DNA of 64,000 nt. Source: Tragulus kanchil (taxonomy: Eukaryota > Chordata > Mammalia > Artiodactyla > Tragulidae). The translations under genes and the position numbers were made by a program. The DNA is taken from contig JAIOJX010000025.1 of NCBI GenBank assembly GCA_022376925.1, positions 183,395,801-183,459,800 on the forward strand, written 5' to 3'. The notes under the pieces were generated by a model. It was not told the origin of the DNA. It saw only the letters and a program-made list of their open reading frames with translations, and did not search any database. Below, piece after piece: positions 44,822-56,025 of the stretch (position 1 is the stretch's first letter; every line of letters starts with the position of its first letter).

Positions 44822-44965
44822 TTGCCACTGTTACTCAGTTGCTAAGTTGTGTTTACCTTTTTATGACCCTATGGGCTGTAGCACACCAGGCGCCTCTGTC
44901 TTCCACTGTCTCCTTGAGTATGCTCAAACTCATATCCACTGAGTCGGTGATGTCATCTGTATGTG
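44822..44965 (-). mobile_element. BovB LINE fragment (copies at 45907-46050 and 47051-47194)
   Basis: TTGCCACTGTTACTCAGTTG, ACCCTATGGGCTGTAGCACA, CTTCCACTGTCTCCTTGAGT and GAGTCGGTGATGTCATCTG are the 3'-terminal part of BovB reversed. It occurs three times through overlapping doublets. Confidence 0.85.
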
Positions 44966-45704
44966 CAATTGTAAGCATTCATGTGATTCCAACCCAGGCT
45001 GCTTATCTCTAAGGTCCTTTCTCCTTCAGCAGGATCAAGTGTGAAAGGAAAATGTCACCTGCTCCATCAGTAAACAAAGGACATTGCTATCATCAGGCCA
45101 TAAACCAGGGTACTCACTCCCAGCTGCACTCCCTGAGGGATTCAGAATGGAAGAACGCAGAATACTGACCCCAGATCCCTAAGGGGGATATCAGAGCAAT
45201 GATTTCAATGAGCCCAGACTCCCGCATCTTCCCATGCATACATAAGGATTAAATTCATTAACTTGAGCTGTCTGGTTTTCTTTAATTAATAGCTTTAGAT
45301 GTTCCAACTATCCAGTTTTTTGTTTTGTTTTGTTTTTTTAAAAACTGTGTCTTCTGGCTCCTCCCATACCTCTTTGGAACAGTCCCTCTATCTAAGAGGC
45401 TGTGGTCTGGGCTTAGTGTTAGTTTCTCAGTCGGATCTGATTCTTTGCGACCTCATGAACTGTAGCTCACCAGGCTGCTCTGTCCATGAGATTCCCCAGC
45501 AAGAACACTGGAATGGGTTGCCATTTCCTTCTTCAGGGGATGGTCCCCATCCAGGGATCAAACCTGGGCCTCGCACATTGCAGGAGGATTCTTCACCATC
45601 TGAGCCATCAAGGAAGCCCCCTTCTGGGCTTATGGCCTCTGAAAATTTGCCAAATGAAACACAATTCTCAACTTTTAGGTTGTGCATTTCTTTTTCCAAT
45701 GGAC

Positions 45705-47981
45705 AATGCAATGTCTCTGTGAGAAAATATTGTTCATTCATTCATTAGACAAATAGTTAATGAAGGCCAACCATGTATATAGAACAGTACTAGGCTCTGA
45801 AACTACAAGAATAAACATGAGGCAGAACAGCGTATACTCTCAGTAAATATAAAGTTCTCTCTCCTAAACGTAAGCAGGCTCTTCTGCAAGTAAGGACTAT
45901 GTGCACTTGCCACTGTTACTCAGTTGCTAAGTTGTGTTTACCTTTTTATGACCCTATGGGCTGTAGCACACCAGGCGCCTCTGTCTTCCACTGTCTCCTG
46001 GAGTATGCTCAAACTCATATCCACTGAGTCGGTGATGTCATCTGTATGTGCAATTATAAGCATTCATGTGATTCAACCCACTAGGTATTAGAGGAGACTT
46101 TTTAACCACAAGATACAAAGAAGGCAATGGGATCAGGGATGTAAGAATAAACACGGTAGTTTCTTGCATGTAGGAACAACATGATATCTACTTGCAAGAA
46201 CCAGAACTCTGGCTGGCTCATCTGAGCTCAATCTCAACCTGGCCAGTTGGCTTTGGAAGCTTTTTGCTTCAAGTCATCTTTGGGGAATAGAGGCAGCTCA
46301 TCACCTTCTGGTTTTTTCCTAGTAGTTGTGTACGGATGTGACAGGTGGACCAAAAAGAAGGCTGAGCACTGAAGCATTGATGCTTTCAAACTACAGTGTT
46401 AGAGAAAACTTTTGAGAGCCCCTTGGACTGAAAGAGATTCAGCCAGTCCATCCTAAAGGACATCAACCCTGAATATTCATTGGAAGGACTGTTGCTGAAG
46501 CTGAAGCTCCAATACATTGGCCACCTGATGTGAAGAGCTGACTCATAGGAAAACATCCTGATGCTGGGAAAGATTGAAAGCAAGAGGAGAAGGGTATGAC
46601 AGAGGATGAGAGGGTTGGATGGCATCTCTGACTCAATGGACAGACCAAACTCTGGGAAATGCTGAAATACAGGGAAGCCTGGTGTGCTGCCATCTGAGGG
46701 CTTACAAACAGTCGGGCACAACCTTGTGACTGAACAACTGCCACCTTCTATACTCTGATTCTCCTGTTGTCTCTTTCTAAAATGAAAGGGAGACGTTAAC
46801 CCATTTTCTTCTCATGATGAAGGTCATCAAAGGAGACGTTAACCCTGCTTAATGCAATGTCTCTGTGAGAAAATATTGTTCATTCATTCATTAGACAAAT
46901 AGTTAAGGAAGTCCAACCATGTATAGAGAACAGTACTAGGCTCTGAAACTACAAGAATAAACATGAGGCAGAACAGCGTATACTCTCAGTAAATATAAAG
47001 TTCTCTCTCCTAAACGTAAGCAGGCTCTTCTGCAAGTAAGGACTATGTGCACTTGCCACTGTTACTCAGTTGCTAAGTTGTGTTTACCTTTTATGACCCT
47101 ATGGGCTGTAGCACACCAGGCGCCTCTGTCTTCCACTGTCTCCTGGAGTATGCTCAAACTCATATCCACTGAGTCGGTGATGTCATCTGTATGTGCAATT
47201 ATAAGCATTCATGTGATTCAACCCACTAGGTATTAGAGGAGACTTTTTAACCACAAGATACAAAGAAGGCAATGGGATCAGGGATGTAAGAATAAACACG
47301 GTAGTTTCTTGCATGTAGGAACAACATGATATCTACTTGCAAGAACCAGAACTCTGGCTGGCTCATCTGAGCTCAATCTCAACCTGGCCAGTTGGCTTTG
47401 GAAGCTTTTTGCTTCAAGTCATCTTTGGGGAATAGAGGCAGCTCATCACCTTCTGGTTTTTTCCTAGTAGTTGTGTACGGATGTGACAGGTGGACCAAAA
47501 AGAAGGCTGAGCACTGAAGCATTGATGCTTTCAAACTACAGTGTTAGAGAAAACTTTTGAGAGCCCCTTGGACTGAAAGAGATTCAGCCAGTCCATCCTA
47601 AAGGACATCAACCCTGAATATTCATTGGAAGGACTGTTGCTGAAGCTGAAGCTCCAATACATTGGCCACCTGATGTGAAGAGCTGACTCATAGGAAAACA
47701 TCCTGATGCTGGGAAAGATTGAAAGCAAGAGGAGAAGGGTATGACAGAGGATGAGAGGGTTGGATGGCATCTCTGACTCAATGGACAGACCAAACTCTGG
47801 GAAATGCTGAAATACAGGGAAGCCTGGTGTGCTGCCATCTGAGGGCTTACAAACAGTCGGGCACAACCTTGTGACTGAACAACTGCCACCTTCTATACTC
47901 TGATTCTCCTGTTGTCTCTTTCTAAAATGAAAGGGAGACGTTAACCCATTTTCTTCTCATGATGAAGGTCATCAAAAGGAG
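45705..47981. repeat. Doublet 14: 1.15-kb tandem copies 45705-46834 and 46851-47981
   Basis: AATGCAATGTCTCTGTGAGA occurs at 45705 and 46851 (and 44620), spacing 1,145-1,146. The 16 junction bases 46835-46850 are not in the other copy and contain a re-copy of nearby GGAGACGTTAACCC. One T is lost in a T-run near 47090. Confidence 0.97.
46318..46742 (+). mobile_element. BovB LINE 3' region (copy at 47463-47887)
   Basis: GTGACAGGTGGACCAAAAAG, AGGCTGAGCACTGAAGCATT, CTGAATATTCATTGGAAGGA, CCAATACATTGGCCACCTGA, CATCCTGATGCTGGGAAAGA and CAATGGACAGACCAAACTCT are plus-strand BovB. Frames are broken. Confidence 0.94.
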
Positions 47982-48329
47982 TTTAGGTTTCTGACAAATT
48001 CAGGTTTCCATTCCTTCTGTTAGGGATACCCTCCTCTCGGCTTCAGTTAATGATCCCTTGAAAAGCTGCTTCCTGTCCTGAACTTTGTCTCTTTTCCCTG
48101 CCTGCTAATTATCAGCACTGTCTGTGGTTATAGAGACTTGAGTTCCTAACCTTTTCTCTTTGATATTCTGGTGACCTTAGTGTGGCCTTTGTGACACCCT
48201 GAGAATCAAAAGATTGAAGTATCATAAATATTGTGTGAAAGAAACAGCCTTGGCTTTAGTATGAGAGCCAAAAATACGTATTCGGAAGGAGAAATCTCAT
48301 AGGAAAAGAAACATTATGTGAGTATCAAA
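47982..48329. other. Unassigned non-coding DNA
   Basis: No gene or named repeat seen. Confidence 0.4.
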
Positions 48330-48331
48330 AC

Positions 48332-48364
<33 letters not shown>

Positions 48365-48388
48365 CACACATACATATACATATACACA

Positions 48389-48421
<33 letters not shown>
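48330..48421. repeat. Interrupted (TA)n / (TACA)n microsatellite
   Basis: Two TA runs of about 28 bases flank a middle part of ACATATACACACATACATAT type. It is likely to vary in length between individuals and to be error-prone in assembly. Confidence 0.95.
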
Positions 48422-48425
<4 letters not shown>

Positions 48426-48995
48426 TCTGTAGTTATACATCCTAATTTGACAAAGTAGAAGATAAAATGTAAATACATTGACTCATGCCAGAGGATAAAG
48501 AGGAGAAAACAATTTTCTTTTAATTGCTGAGACCCTCAAAATAACCACAGTTGATGGCTACCTATCAAATCTCTTGCTAAAACACAAACAAATAAGAAGT
48601 TAGGTGCAATCTTGTCCTTAGGGATCTATCAAGTCCACAATCCGACAGCAACAAGGAAAGGGGTTACTTCTAACCCAGTCTCCAAACATGGAGATAAGCC
48701 GGTATTGGTGCCCTGAGCATGTAATATTTATAACAGTCATACAACTTTAATTTTTTTCTTCTTTGCTGTGGAAAGAAAGAAATCTACTCTTTTTTCTTTT
48801 TTCTTTCTGGGTAAAGCTCAGCACTGTAGGAGGAGGGGAAACAAAAAAAACCTTTTCCATCTGGAATTTTCCACTGCCTGCATCAGTCTAGTTAGTGTGT
48901 GAACTAGGACACCTAGAGCCAGAAAAAGGGGAAGATTGGTCAGCCGGTGAGTTTCAGAGGTGTTTCAGGGTCCTCAGGCCTGCTGTTGAACCTGT
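48422..48995. other. Unassigned AT-rich DNA
   Basis: No gene or named repeat. T-rich low-complexity stretches occur at 48750-48812. Confidence 0.4.
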
Positions 48996-49056
48996 GCTGA
49001 GTTGGTAATAATGCCTGACTCCCTCCTGCATTCTGTATGGATTTATAGAGTGGGCC

Positions 49057-49258
49057 TGACAGGTTAGTCGCTCAGCCCTGTCCCACTCTTTGGGACCCCA
49101 AGGACGGTAGCCCACCAGGCTCCTCTGTGCATGGAATTCTCCAGGCAAGACTACTGGAGTGGGTAGCTATTCCTTTCTCCAGGCGATCCTCCTGACCCAG
49201 AGACCAAGCCCGGGTCTCCTGTGCTGCTGGCAGATTCTTTACTGTCTGAGCCACCAGT
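49057..49258 (-). mobile_element. Bov-tA SINE (copy at 50157-50358)
   Basis: GACAGGTTAGTCGCTCAGCC, GGACGGTAGCCCACCAGGCT, GACTACTGGAGTGGGTAGCT, GCCCGGGTCTCCTGTGCTGC and CTTTACTGTCTGAGCCACCA form a reversed unit. Confidence 0.92.
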
Positions 49259-50096
49259 TCCTTCCATAGAAAAATGCAAGATTGATGTCTGATCTAGAAA
49301 CCCACGGCTGTGAGCACTGGCATCAATTCCTCTCTCTGTAGGGTAGCATTAGTATAAACATACTTACTCACCAAATTTCCTCTCCCCACCTCCAAGGACT
49401 CGCTTATTTTTACACTGAGAATTAGGTAATTATCTGGACCAGATACCCTGTAATTCTCAAGGAAAGTGAGCAAATAAAACAGGTTTTGGGGACCTTGGCT
49501 TGGCTGACTGCAGGACATTGGCAGGCAGGCTCGCGTATCATGAGACACACAGGGAATGAGTCCCAGAGAAACAGAACCAAAGAGGTGATGATGAATCAGG
49601 CTCGTATTTGAGTCTCAACAGTCTGTGGACCTAAGAACCTGCAGCAAGAAGAACCAGGCACCTGCTGTTACTCTGGAATCTTCCAGCACTGCTGTGCCTT
49701 TCACCAGGGGTACTTACTCCCTAGAGGAATGATGCGGCACTTTCTGTGGCCTGCATGCCACTGACACGCTGACAAGCGTCTACAGTCACTGGTACCTAGA
49801 AAAATTCACAGACATGCCCATGCAGATATTCAAACATGTGCACTATGTTTTCAAGCCACTGACAGCTCCTGAAGTTATGAATTATAAGAATAGAGAGAAA
49901 AATCCTGCACATCTAAGCCATATAATGCCGGACCCTCCTGGATAAATAAGATGCTACCGGTGTTCGTGCTGGGTTTTGTCTTCATGTCAGAACGGACAAG
50001 GTCCAATCTGATTGGAAGTTTCAATCCAGGTGTGTCCTAACGATTCTGGAAGAAGAGGAGGAGGAAGTAGTGTCCAAGCCATTGTGGTGGAGCATC
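49259..50096. other. Unassigned non-coding DNA (first copy of doublet 15)
   Basis: No gene or named repeat. An 84-codon minus-strand frame (49294-49548) recurs only through the doublet and has no domain. Confidence 0.4.
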
Positions 50097-51469
50097 GCTG
50101 AGTTGGTAATAATGCCTGACTCCTCCTGCATTCTGTATGGATTTATAGAGTGGGCCTGACAGGTTAGTCGCTCAGCCCTGTCCCACTCTTTGGGACCCCA
50201 AGGACGGTAGCCCACCAGGCTCCTCTGTGCATGGAATTCTCCAGGCAAGACTACTGGAGTGGGTAGCTATTCCTTTCTCCAGGCGATCCTCCTGACCCAG
50301 AGACCAAGCCCGGGTCTCCTGTGCTGCTGGCAGATTCTTTACTGTCTGAGCCACCAGTTCCTTCCATAGAAAAATGCAAGATTGATGTCTGATCTAGAAA
50401 CCCACGGCTGTGAGCACTGGCATCAATTCCTCTCTCTGTAGGGTAGCATTAGTATAAACATACTTACTCACCAAATTTCCTCTCCCCACCTCCAAGGACT
50501 CGCTTATTTTTACACTGAGAATTAGGTAATTATCTGGACCAGATACCCTGTAATTCTCAAGGAAAGTGAGCAAATAAAACAGGTTTTGGGGACCTTGGCT
50601 TGGCTGACTGCAGGACATTGGCAGGCAGGCTCGCGTATCATGAGACACACAGGGAATGAGTCCCAGAGAAACAGAACCAAAGAGGTGATGATGAATCAGG
50701 CTCGTATTTGAGTCTCAACAGTCTGTGGACCTAAGAACCTGCAGCAAGAAGAACCAGGCACCTGCTGTTACTCTGGAATCTTCCAGCACTGCTGTGCCTT
50801 TCACCAGGGGTACTTACTCCCTAGAGGAATGATGCGGCACTTTCTGTGGCCTGCATGCCACTGACACGCTGACAAGCGTCTACAGTCACTGGTACCTAGA
50901 AAAATTCACAGACATGCCCATGCAGATATTCAAACATGTGCACTATGTTTTCAAGCCACTGACAGCTCCTGAAGTTATGAATTATAAGAATAGAGAGAAA
51001 AATCCTGCACATCTAAGCCATATAATGCCGGACCCTCCTGGATAAATAAGATGCTACCGGTGTTCGTGCTGGGTTTTGTCTTCATGTCAGAACGGACAAG
51101 GTCCAATCTGATTGGAAGTTTCAATCCAGGTGTGTCCTAACGATTCTGGAAGAAGAGGAGGAGGAAGTAGTGTCCAAGCCATTGTGGTGGAGCATCACCA
51201 GATGAGAACAGCTCAGATGCCTACTTTGGTGTTCTGCCTTTTTTTCACAAGAAGTACCCTTTATTAAAATAAACATGCACTCTGATGACCCTTCTCCTTT
51301 ATGCAGTGAGTCTTCTCTCAGTCACATGTTCTAGCACAAGCTATTATGCATCCATGAATTTTTCTGACATTTTATTTTGCATTGGAGAATGCCCGATTAG
51401 CAAGGTCATAATAGTTTCAGGTGGAGAGCAAAAGTACTCAGCCATGCATACACATGTATCCGTTCTTCT

Positions 51470-51575
51470 CAAACCCCCCTCCTATCCAGGCTGCCACATA
51501 ACAGAGAGTTCCCTGTGGGGTACAGTAGGTCCTTATTCGTTATCCATTTTAAATACAGCAGTGTGTACACATCCA
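51470..51575 (-). mobile_element. L1 LINE 3' fragment (copy at 52637-52742)
   Basis: CAGAGAGTTCCCTGTGGGGT, ACAGTAGGTCCTTATTCGTT and ATCCATTTTAAATACAGCAG follow the reversed L1 end. The left boundary is not clear. Confidence 0.75.
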
Positions 51576-52149
51576 TCTATGGGTCCCTATTCTTAAAACA
51601 GAGAGGAAAAGGACTGGAGACAAGAAGCCAGAGGATACAGAGAATGCCTTTCCTGAGTTTCTTCTCAAAATCGGACGAAAAGTGTGAAACTGAGAGTAAA
51701 TACGGCAACGTGTTTGAAAAATGCTGTTTTCACAAGCGACTATCGGGGTCAGAAATCCATTAAAATCCTTCCAGTAAGCTACCCCACATGTGCAGAGCAA
51801 ATCCTGGCTGAAGAAGCTTCTTCGCAGTGTGGGCATTCTGCTAAGCTCTGCAGTTTGGGGGCGGAATTAAAGGAAACGCGTCACAGCTTAGACGGGCAGC
51901 TCCCGTCTAATAGGGAGCTGTGGTCTTCAGCTTTTGCTGACTCAGTGGTGTGATGTGACCAGCCAAGAGATAATTTATACGATTCAAAGTTTGAATGATT
52001 CATTTTGTGTGAACGTTGAAGGGGGTTTAAGGTAATCCCCATACATTTGCATCTCAGATTGCTTCCTTGGGAGGTAGAGAAAAGGTGGGTGTGTTGGGTC
52101 ACCTCCTGTAATTGCACCTTGCCCTGGTTAGTGTTAGCACAGAAACATG
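51576..52149. other. Unassigned DNA with an overlapping hairpin pair at 51891-51920
   Basis: No repeat or gene recognised. Two short inverted repeats share bases: GACGGG/CCCGTC (51891-51896 with 51902-51907) and CAGCTCCC/GGGAGCTG (51897-51904 with 51913-51920). Both are perfect but short. Confidence 0.5.
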
Positions 52150-53316
52150 AATCACCAGAGATTTGAATGTCCTGCACATCTAAGCCATATAATGCCGGAC
52201 CCTCCTGGATAAATAAGATGCTACCGGTGTTCGTGCTGGGTTTTGTCTTCATGTCAGAACGGACAAGGTCCAATCTGATTGGAAGTTTCAATCCAGGTGT
52301 GTCCTAACGATTCTGGAAGAAGAGGAGGAGGAAGTAGTGTCCAAGCCATTGTGGTGGAGCATCACCAGATGAGAACAGCTCAGATGCCTACTTTGGTGTT
52401 CTGCCTTTTTTTCACAAGAAGTACCCTTTATTAAAATAAACATGCACTCTGATGACCCTTCTCCTTTATGCAGTGAGTCTTCTCTCAGTCACATGTTCTA
52501 GCACAAGCTATTATGCATCCATGAATTTTTCTGACATTTTATTTTGCATTGGAGAATGCCCGATTAGCAAGGTCATAATAGTTTCAGGTGGAGAGCAAAA
52601 GTACTCAGCCATGCATACACATGTATCCGTTCTTCTCAAACCCCCCTCCTATCCAGGCTGCCACATAACAGAGAGTTCCCTGTGGGGTACAGTAGGTCCT
52701 TATTCGTTATCCATTTTAAATACAGCAGTGTGTACACATCCATCTATGGGTCCCTATTCTTAAAACAGAGAGGAAAAGGACTGGAGACAAGAAGCCAGAG
52801 GATACAGAGAATGCCTTTCCTGAGTTTCTTCTCAAAATCGGACGAAAAGTGTGAAACTGAGAGTAAATACGGCAACGTGTTTGAAAAATGCTGTTTTCAC
52901 AAGCGACTATCGGGGTCAGAAATCCATTAAAATCCTTCCAGTAAGCTACCCCACATGTGCAGAGCAAATCCTGGCTGAAGAAGCTTCTTCGCAGTGTGGG
53001 CATTCTGCTAAGCTCTGCAGTTTGGGGGCGGAATTAAAGGAAACGCGTCACAGCTTAGACGGGCAGCTCCCGTCTAATAGGGAGCTGTGGTCTTCAGCTT
53101 TTGCTGACTCAGTGGTGTGATGTGACCAGCCAAGAGATAATTTATACGATTCAAAGTTTGAATGATTCATTTTGTGTGAACGTTGAAGGGGGTTTAAGGT
53201 AATCCCCATACATTTGCATCTCAGATTGCTTCCTTGGGAGGTAGAGAAAAGGTGGGTGTGTTGGGTCACCTCCTGTAATTGCACCTTGCCCTGGTTAGTG
53301 TTAGCACAGAAACATG

Positions 53317-53574
53317 CACCACGGCAGAAAGAAAATACATACAGGAACGGCTGGAGTCATGTTCCAGGGGGACCTGCCCCAGGGACAGTGGTCCACAGCA
53401 CGACCAACACTCCAACCTCTCTACAGTGATCGGGGGGCCATCGTGGAACTAGGGACACACCCAGGAAGGTGATCAACTTAGTAAGAAAACAGTTCTCAAA
53501 GCCTTTAAAAGAATGGAAATCCTTATAAAATCTCATGCAAAGAAATCAGGCCAAAAATCGTAATGCTTTAAAAT
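53317..53574. other. Unassigned non-coding DNA
   Basis: Nothing recognisable. Confidence 0.35.
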
Positions 53575-53775
53575 ACAGAGAGAGGACTCACTGAAAAACA
53601 ACCTGATGCTGGGAAAGACTGAAGGCAGAAGAGGACCACAGAGGCTGAGATGGTTGGGGGGCATCATGGAATCGATGGACAGGAGTGTGAATAAGCTCTG
53701 AGATGGTGACGGACAGGGAAGCCTGGTGTGCTGTCGCCCGTGGGGTCACAGAGAGTGACTGAACAACAGAGTTTC
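53575..53775 (+). mobile_element. BovB LINE 3' end
   Basis: CAACCTGATGCTGGGAAAGA, GAGATGGTTGGGGGGCATCA, GGAATCGATGGACAGGAGTG, GACAGGGAAGCCTGGTGTGC and GTGACTGAACAACAG are plus-strand BovB down to its terminus. Confidence 0.92.
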
Positions 53776-53811
53776 CAGCATGCGCACTAGCTAGTCAGAA
53801 ACAATTAAACT

Positions 53812-53985
53812 GGAGATTGGCAAATGTTTTCTGTAAAGGGGCAAAGAGAAACTAGTTCGGGCCGGCCAAAGGGTGTCTGAAGACTGCTCCAGTCTGCTCT
53901 TGCTGGGGGAAAGCAGCTGCAGACAAGCATAAGCGACTGGGCGTGGCCGTGTGCCCATGAAGCTTGATCGACGGACTCTGAACTG
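53812..53985 (+). mobile_element. hAT-type non-autonomous DNA transposon fragment
   Basis: GGCAAATGTTTTCTGTAAAG, GGGGGAAAGCAGCTGCAGAC and GACTGGGCGTGGCCGTG match, in order, the element also seen at 29635-29822. The 3' part is lost here. Confidence 0.6.
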
Positions 53986-54214
53986 TGAGTTTCCTATGAC
54001 TTCCAAGTGCTGTGAAATACTCTTCTTTTGATTTTTTATTCCCTAAGCACCTCAAATGCACAAACCAATCTTAGCTTGCAAGCTGCTCACGAAGAGAGGG
54101 TGGGTCTGGCTGGCCCTGGGCTGCCATTGGTCACCCACCCTGATGGATCACTTATGTGGTGGCCTAGAGCAACGGGATCCTCGAAGTGACCCTCAGGCAG
54201 CTACGAGTAACTCT
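53986..54214. other. Unassigned non-coding DNA
   Basis: No gene or named repeat seen. Confidence 0.35.
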
Positions 54215-54312
54215 TGCCCTGGCTGCCCAGTGGTTAAGGCTGTGCTTCTGCTGCAGGGAGCATGGGTTTGATCCTCGGTCATGGAATTAAGATCCCCCAG
54301 GCCAAAAGATGC
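54215..54312 (+). mobile_element. Short CHR-type SINE
   Basis: CCTGGCTGCCCAGTGGTTAA, GGGTTTGATCCTCGGTCATG and TTAAGATCCCCCAGGCCAAA are the short CHR form. It directly precedes a Bov-tA SINE. Confidence 0.8.
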
Positions 54313-54321
54313 GACCCAAAA

Positions 54322-54532
54322 CTGGGGATTCTCTGATTGCTCAGAAAGTAAATCTGCCTGCAATGCAGGAGACCAGAGCTCAGCCCTGGATCGGGAAGAT
54401 CCCATGGAGGAGGGCATGGCAACCGATGCCAGTATTCTTGCCTGGAGAATCCCATGGACAGAAGAGCCTGGTGGACTGCAGTTCACAGGGTCACAGAGGG
54501 TTGGAAGCCACCAAAGGACTAACACCTTCACT
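54322..54532 (+). mobile_element. Bov-tA SINE
   Basis: TGGGGATTCTCTGATTGCTC is a degenerate head. GCCTGCAATGCAGGAGACCA, CCAGTATTCTTGCCTGGAGA and GGACTGCAGTTCACAGGGTC follow. The 131-codon frame (54281-54676) is SINE text. Confidence 0.92.
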
Positions 54533-54765
54533 GGCAGCAAAGGCCTAAGGAAAGAGGGACTAGAAGGAGAGCAGGACTGGCCTAGGGCAGAGGGGCTTCC
54601 CAGTCCTTATGTATGGCTGAAGGGCACTTGGTGGCTGACTCCTTACAATCGAGGCTCTGCATCTTTCAGGTCCTGAGGTGAAGTTCAAAAATTTTTGTGC
54701 ATGTGGTTGGGTGCTTCAGGGTCTAGTTTATCCATCATCCTTTCAGCTGGGGTGACTCCACCACT
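54533..54765. other. Unassigned non-coding DNA
   Basis: Nothing recognisable between two SINEs. Confidence 0.35.
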
Positions 54766-54992
54766 TGGGCTTCCCAGGTGGCACTAATGGTAAAGAACAC
54801 ATCTACCAATGCAGGCGATGTAAGACGCCGGTTCGATCCCTGGGCCAGGAAGATCCTCTGGAGGAGGGCACGGCAACCCATTCCAGTCTTCTTGCCTGGA
54901 GAGTCGCCATGGACAGAGGAGCCTAGGAGGCTGCAGTTTGTCGGGTCATAAAGAGTCAGACGCAACTGAAGCGACTCAACACACACACAATC
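54766..54992 (+). mobile_element. Bov-tA SINE with CA tail
   Basis: GGGCTTCCCAGGTGGCACTA head, GCCGGTTCGATCCCTGGGCC, CTTCTTGCCTGGAGAGTCGC, AAGAGTCAGACGCAACTGAA and an ACACACACA tail form a full-length element. Confidence 0.94.
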
Positions 54993-55461
54993 TCCAGCGC
55001 AGGAGCTGATACTCAGTAACGCGCTAATGGTTTCTTTGTTTCCCAAAATTACACAAAAATAATCAAAGTTGCCACTTACTTTAAGAAACTGTTTTTGGAA
55101 GGTGTTAATATAGATGAAAAAATAAGAAGTCAGCCCCAAGAATCAGAATGGATGGTCTCCCCACAGCCTGGTTCTGGGCCGTGAGAAGCGAGGGCTCTGA
55201 CTCCAGGACGGGGCAGAGCTGACCACATGGGAGGGCCCGGAGGCGCTTGAACCCACCTGAAGGATGATGGATCCCATCTGACAGAGGCCTAAACTCTACT
55301 GTGACTAGGTCATGGAAGATATATATTACGTGTTTCTGCACTTCAGGCTGTCATTATGAACTACTGGTTGCTGTGAAAAAAATCCTTTTTAAGGGAAGCT
55401 ATCAGGCCAATACAGGAAGTACTGTGCCCATGACATGACCATGGCCACTGTGCTGCAATCC
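54993..55461. other. Unassigned non-coding DNA
   Basis: No gene or named repeat seen. Confidence 0.35.
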
Positions 55462-55560
55462 ATGGTCCCTGGGGCCCAGGCATCTGTATCAGACTCACCT
55501 GTAGAGCTTAAAAAAATAATAGATTCTCAGGGTCCACCCGTATCCTCCAGATTCAGCAGC
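55462..55560 (+). mobile_element. Possible MER5A-like hAT fragment
   Basis: GTATCAGACTCACCTGTAGA followed by GCTTAAAAAAATAATAGATT and CTCAGGGTCCAC resembles the MER5A order 'AATCACCTGGGGAGCTT...AGATTCT...'. Ends are not found and the match is from memory. Confidence 0.5.
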
Positions 55561-56025
55561 TATGTGCTAGTATCACAGATATGCATGAACAACAACAAAA
55601 AAGTCACCCAGGTCATTCTAACATCCGTCACGTTTGAGCTCACTTCTCTAGTGAACCAACCAGGCAAGCGTCTTCAGGAAGTGGGAAGGGGCCGAGGAAA
55701 TGGCCCTGATGGTCTCCACGGACATCACAGGGACCCACCACAGAGCAAGCTACAAGGACCACCAAGTGTCATGCCTCCATCTTTAGGAACACTAAATGAC
55801 AAGTTTTCAGAAAATCTTTCGACAACACCATGTGTTTGCCTCAGAAGATCTGTACCCTCCCCAACTATATGTATAAATTCATATCCCCCCCACAGATATA
55901 TCACTTTCAGGTCAACCATTTGTTGAGCACAAACTCTATGCATGGCTGATAGCAGCCTGTGGCCTCCACCTGTGACCCCAGGTGCTTTTTTTCCCCACCT
56001 GTCATCTTGGCTACTGAGCAGAAGT
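55561..56025. other. Unassigned non-coding DNA
   Basis: The longest frame in the window, 163 codons at 55435-55926, crosses the MER5A-like text. It has no domain and overlaps an equally open minus-strand frame. I call no gene. Confidence 0.45.

Larger units (their letters stand above)
43897..46074. repeat. Doublet 13: 1.09-kb tandem copies 43897-44989 and 44982-46074
   Basis: TGTGATTCCAACCCAGGCTG occurs at 43897 and 44982, spacing 1,085. The join lies in an eight-base match (TGTGATTC), so copies overlap by 8. Only isolated base changes are seen inside (for example near 44934). Confidence 0.97.
48996..51196. repeat. Doublet 15: 1.10-kb tandem copies 48996-50096 and 50097-51196
   Basis: GCTGAGTTGGTAATAATGCC occurs at 48996 and 50097, spacing 1,100-1,101 with one C lost near 50122. 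The two copies abut exactly, without shared or extra bases. The first ends at AGCATC, where the second continues ACCAGATGAG. Confidence 0.97.
51004..53316. repeat. Doublet 16: 1.17-kb tandem copies 51004-52149 and 52171-53316
   Basis: CCTGCACATCTAAGCCATAT occurs at 51004 and 52171 (and 49904), spacing 1,167, the longest of the series, with no interior change noticed. Twenty-one unmatched bases (52150-52170) fill the junction. Confidence 0.97.

Noticed and set aside
54826..54845. tRNA genes suggested by GGTTCGATCCC box-B-like motifs
   Set aside because: These motifs lie in tRNA-derived SINE heads. No cloverleaf or complete acceptor stem can be drawn, and the following Bov-A text confirms a SINE.
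55435..55926. Longest reading frame in the window (163 codons) as a possible gene
   Set aside because: It crosses text resembling an old DNA transposon, overlaps a 109-codon minus-strand frame, shows no domain or composition typical of a protein, and has no supportable splice or promoter context.
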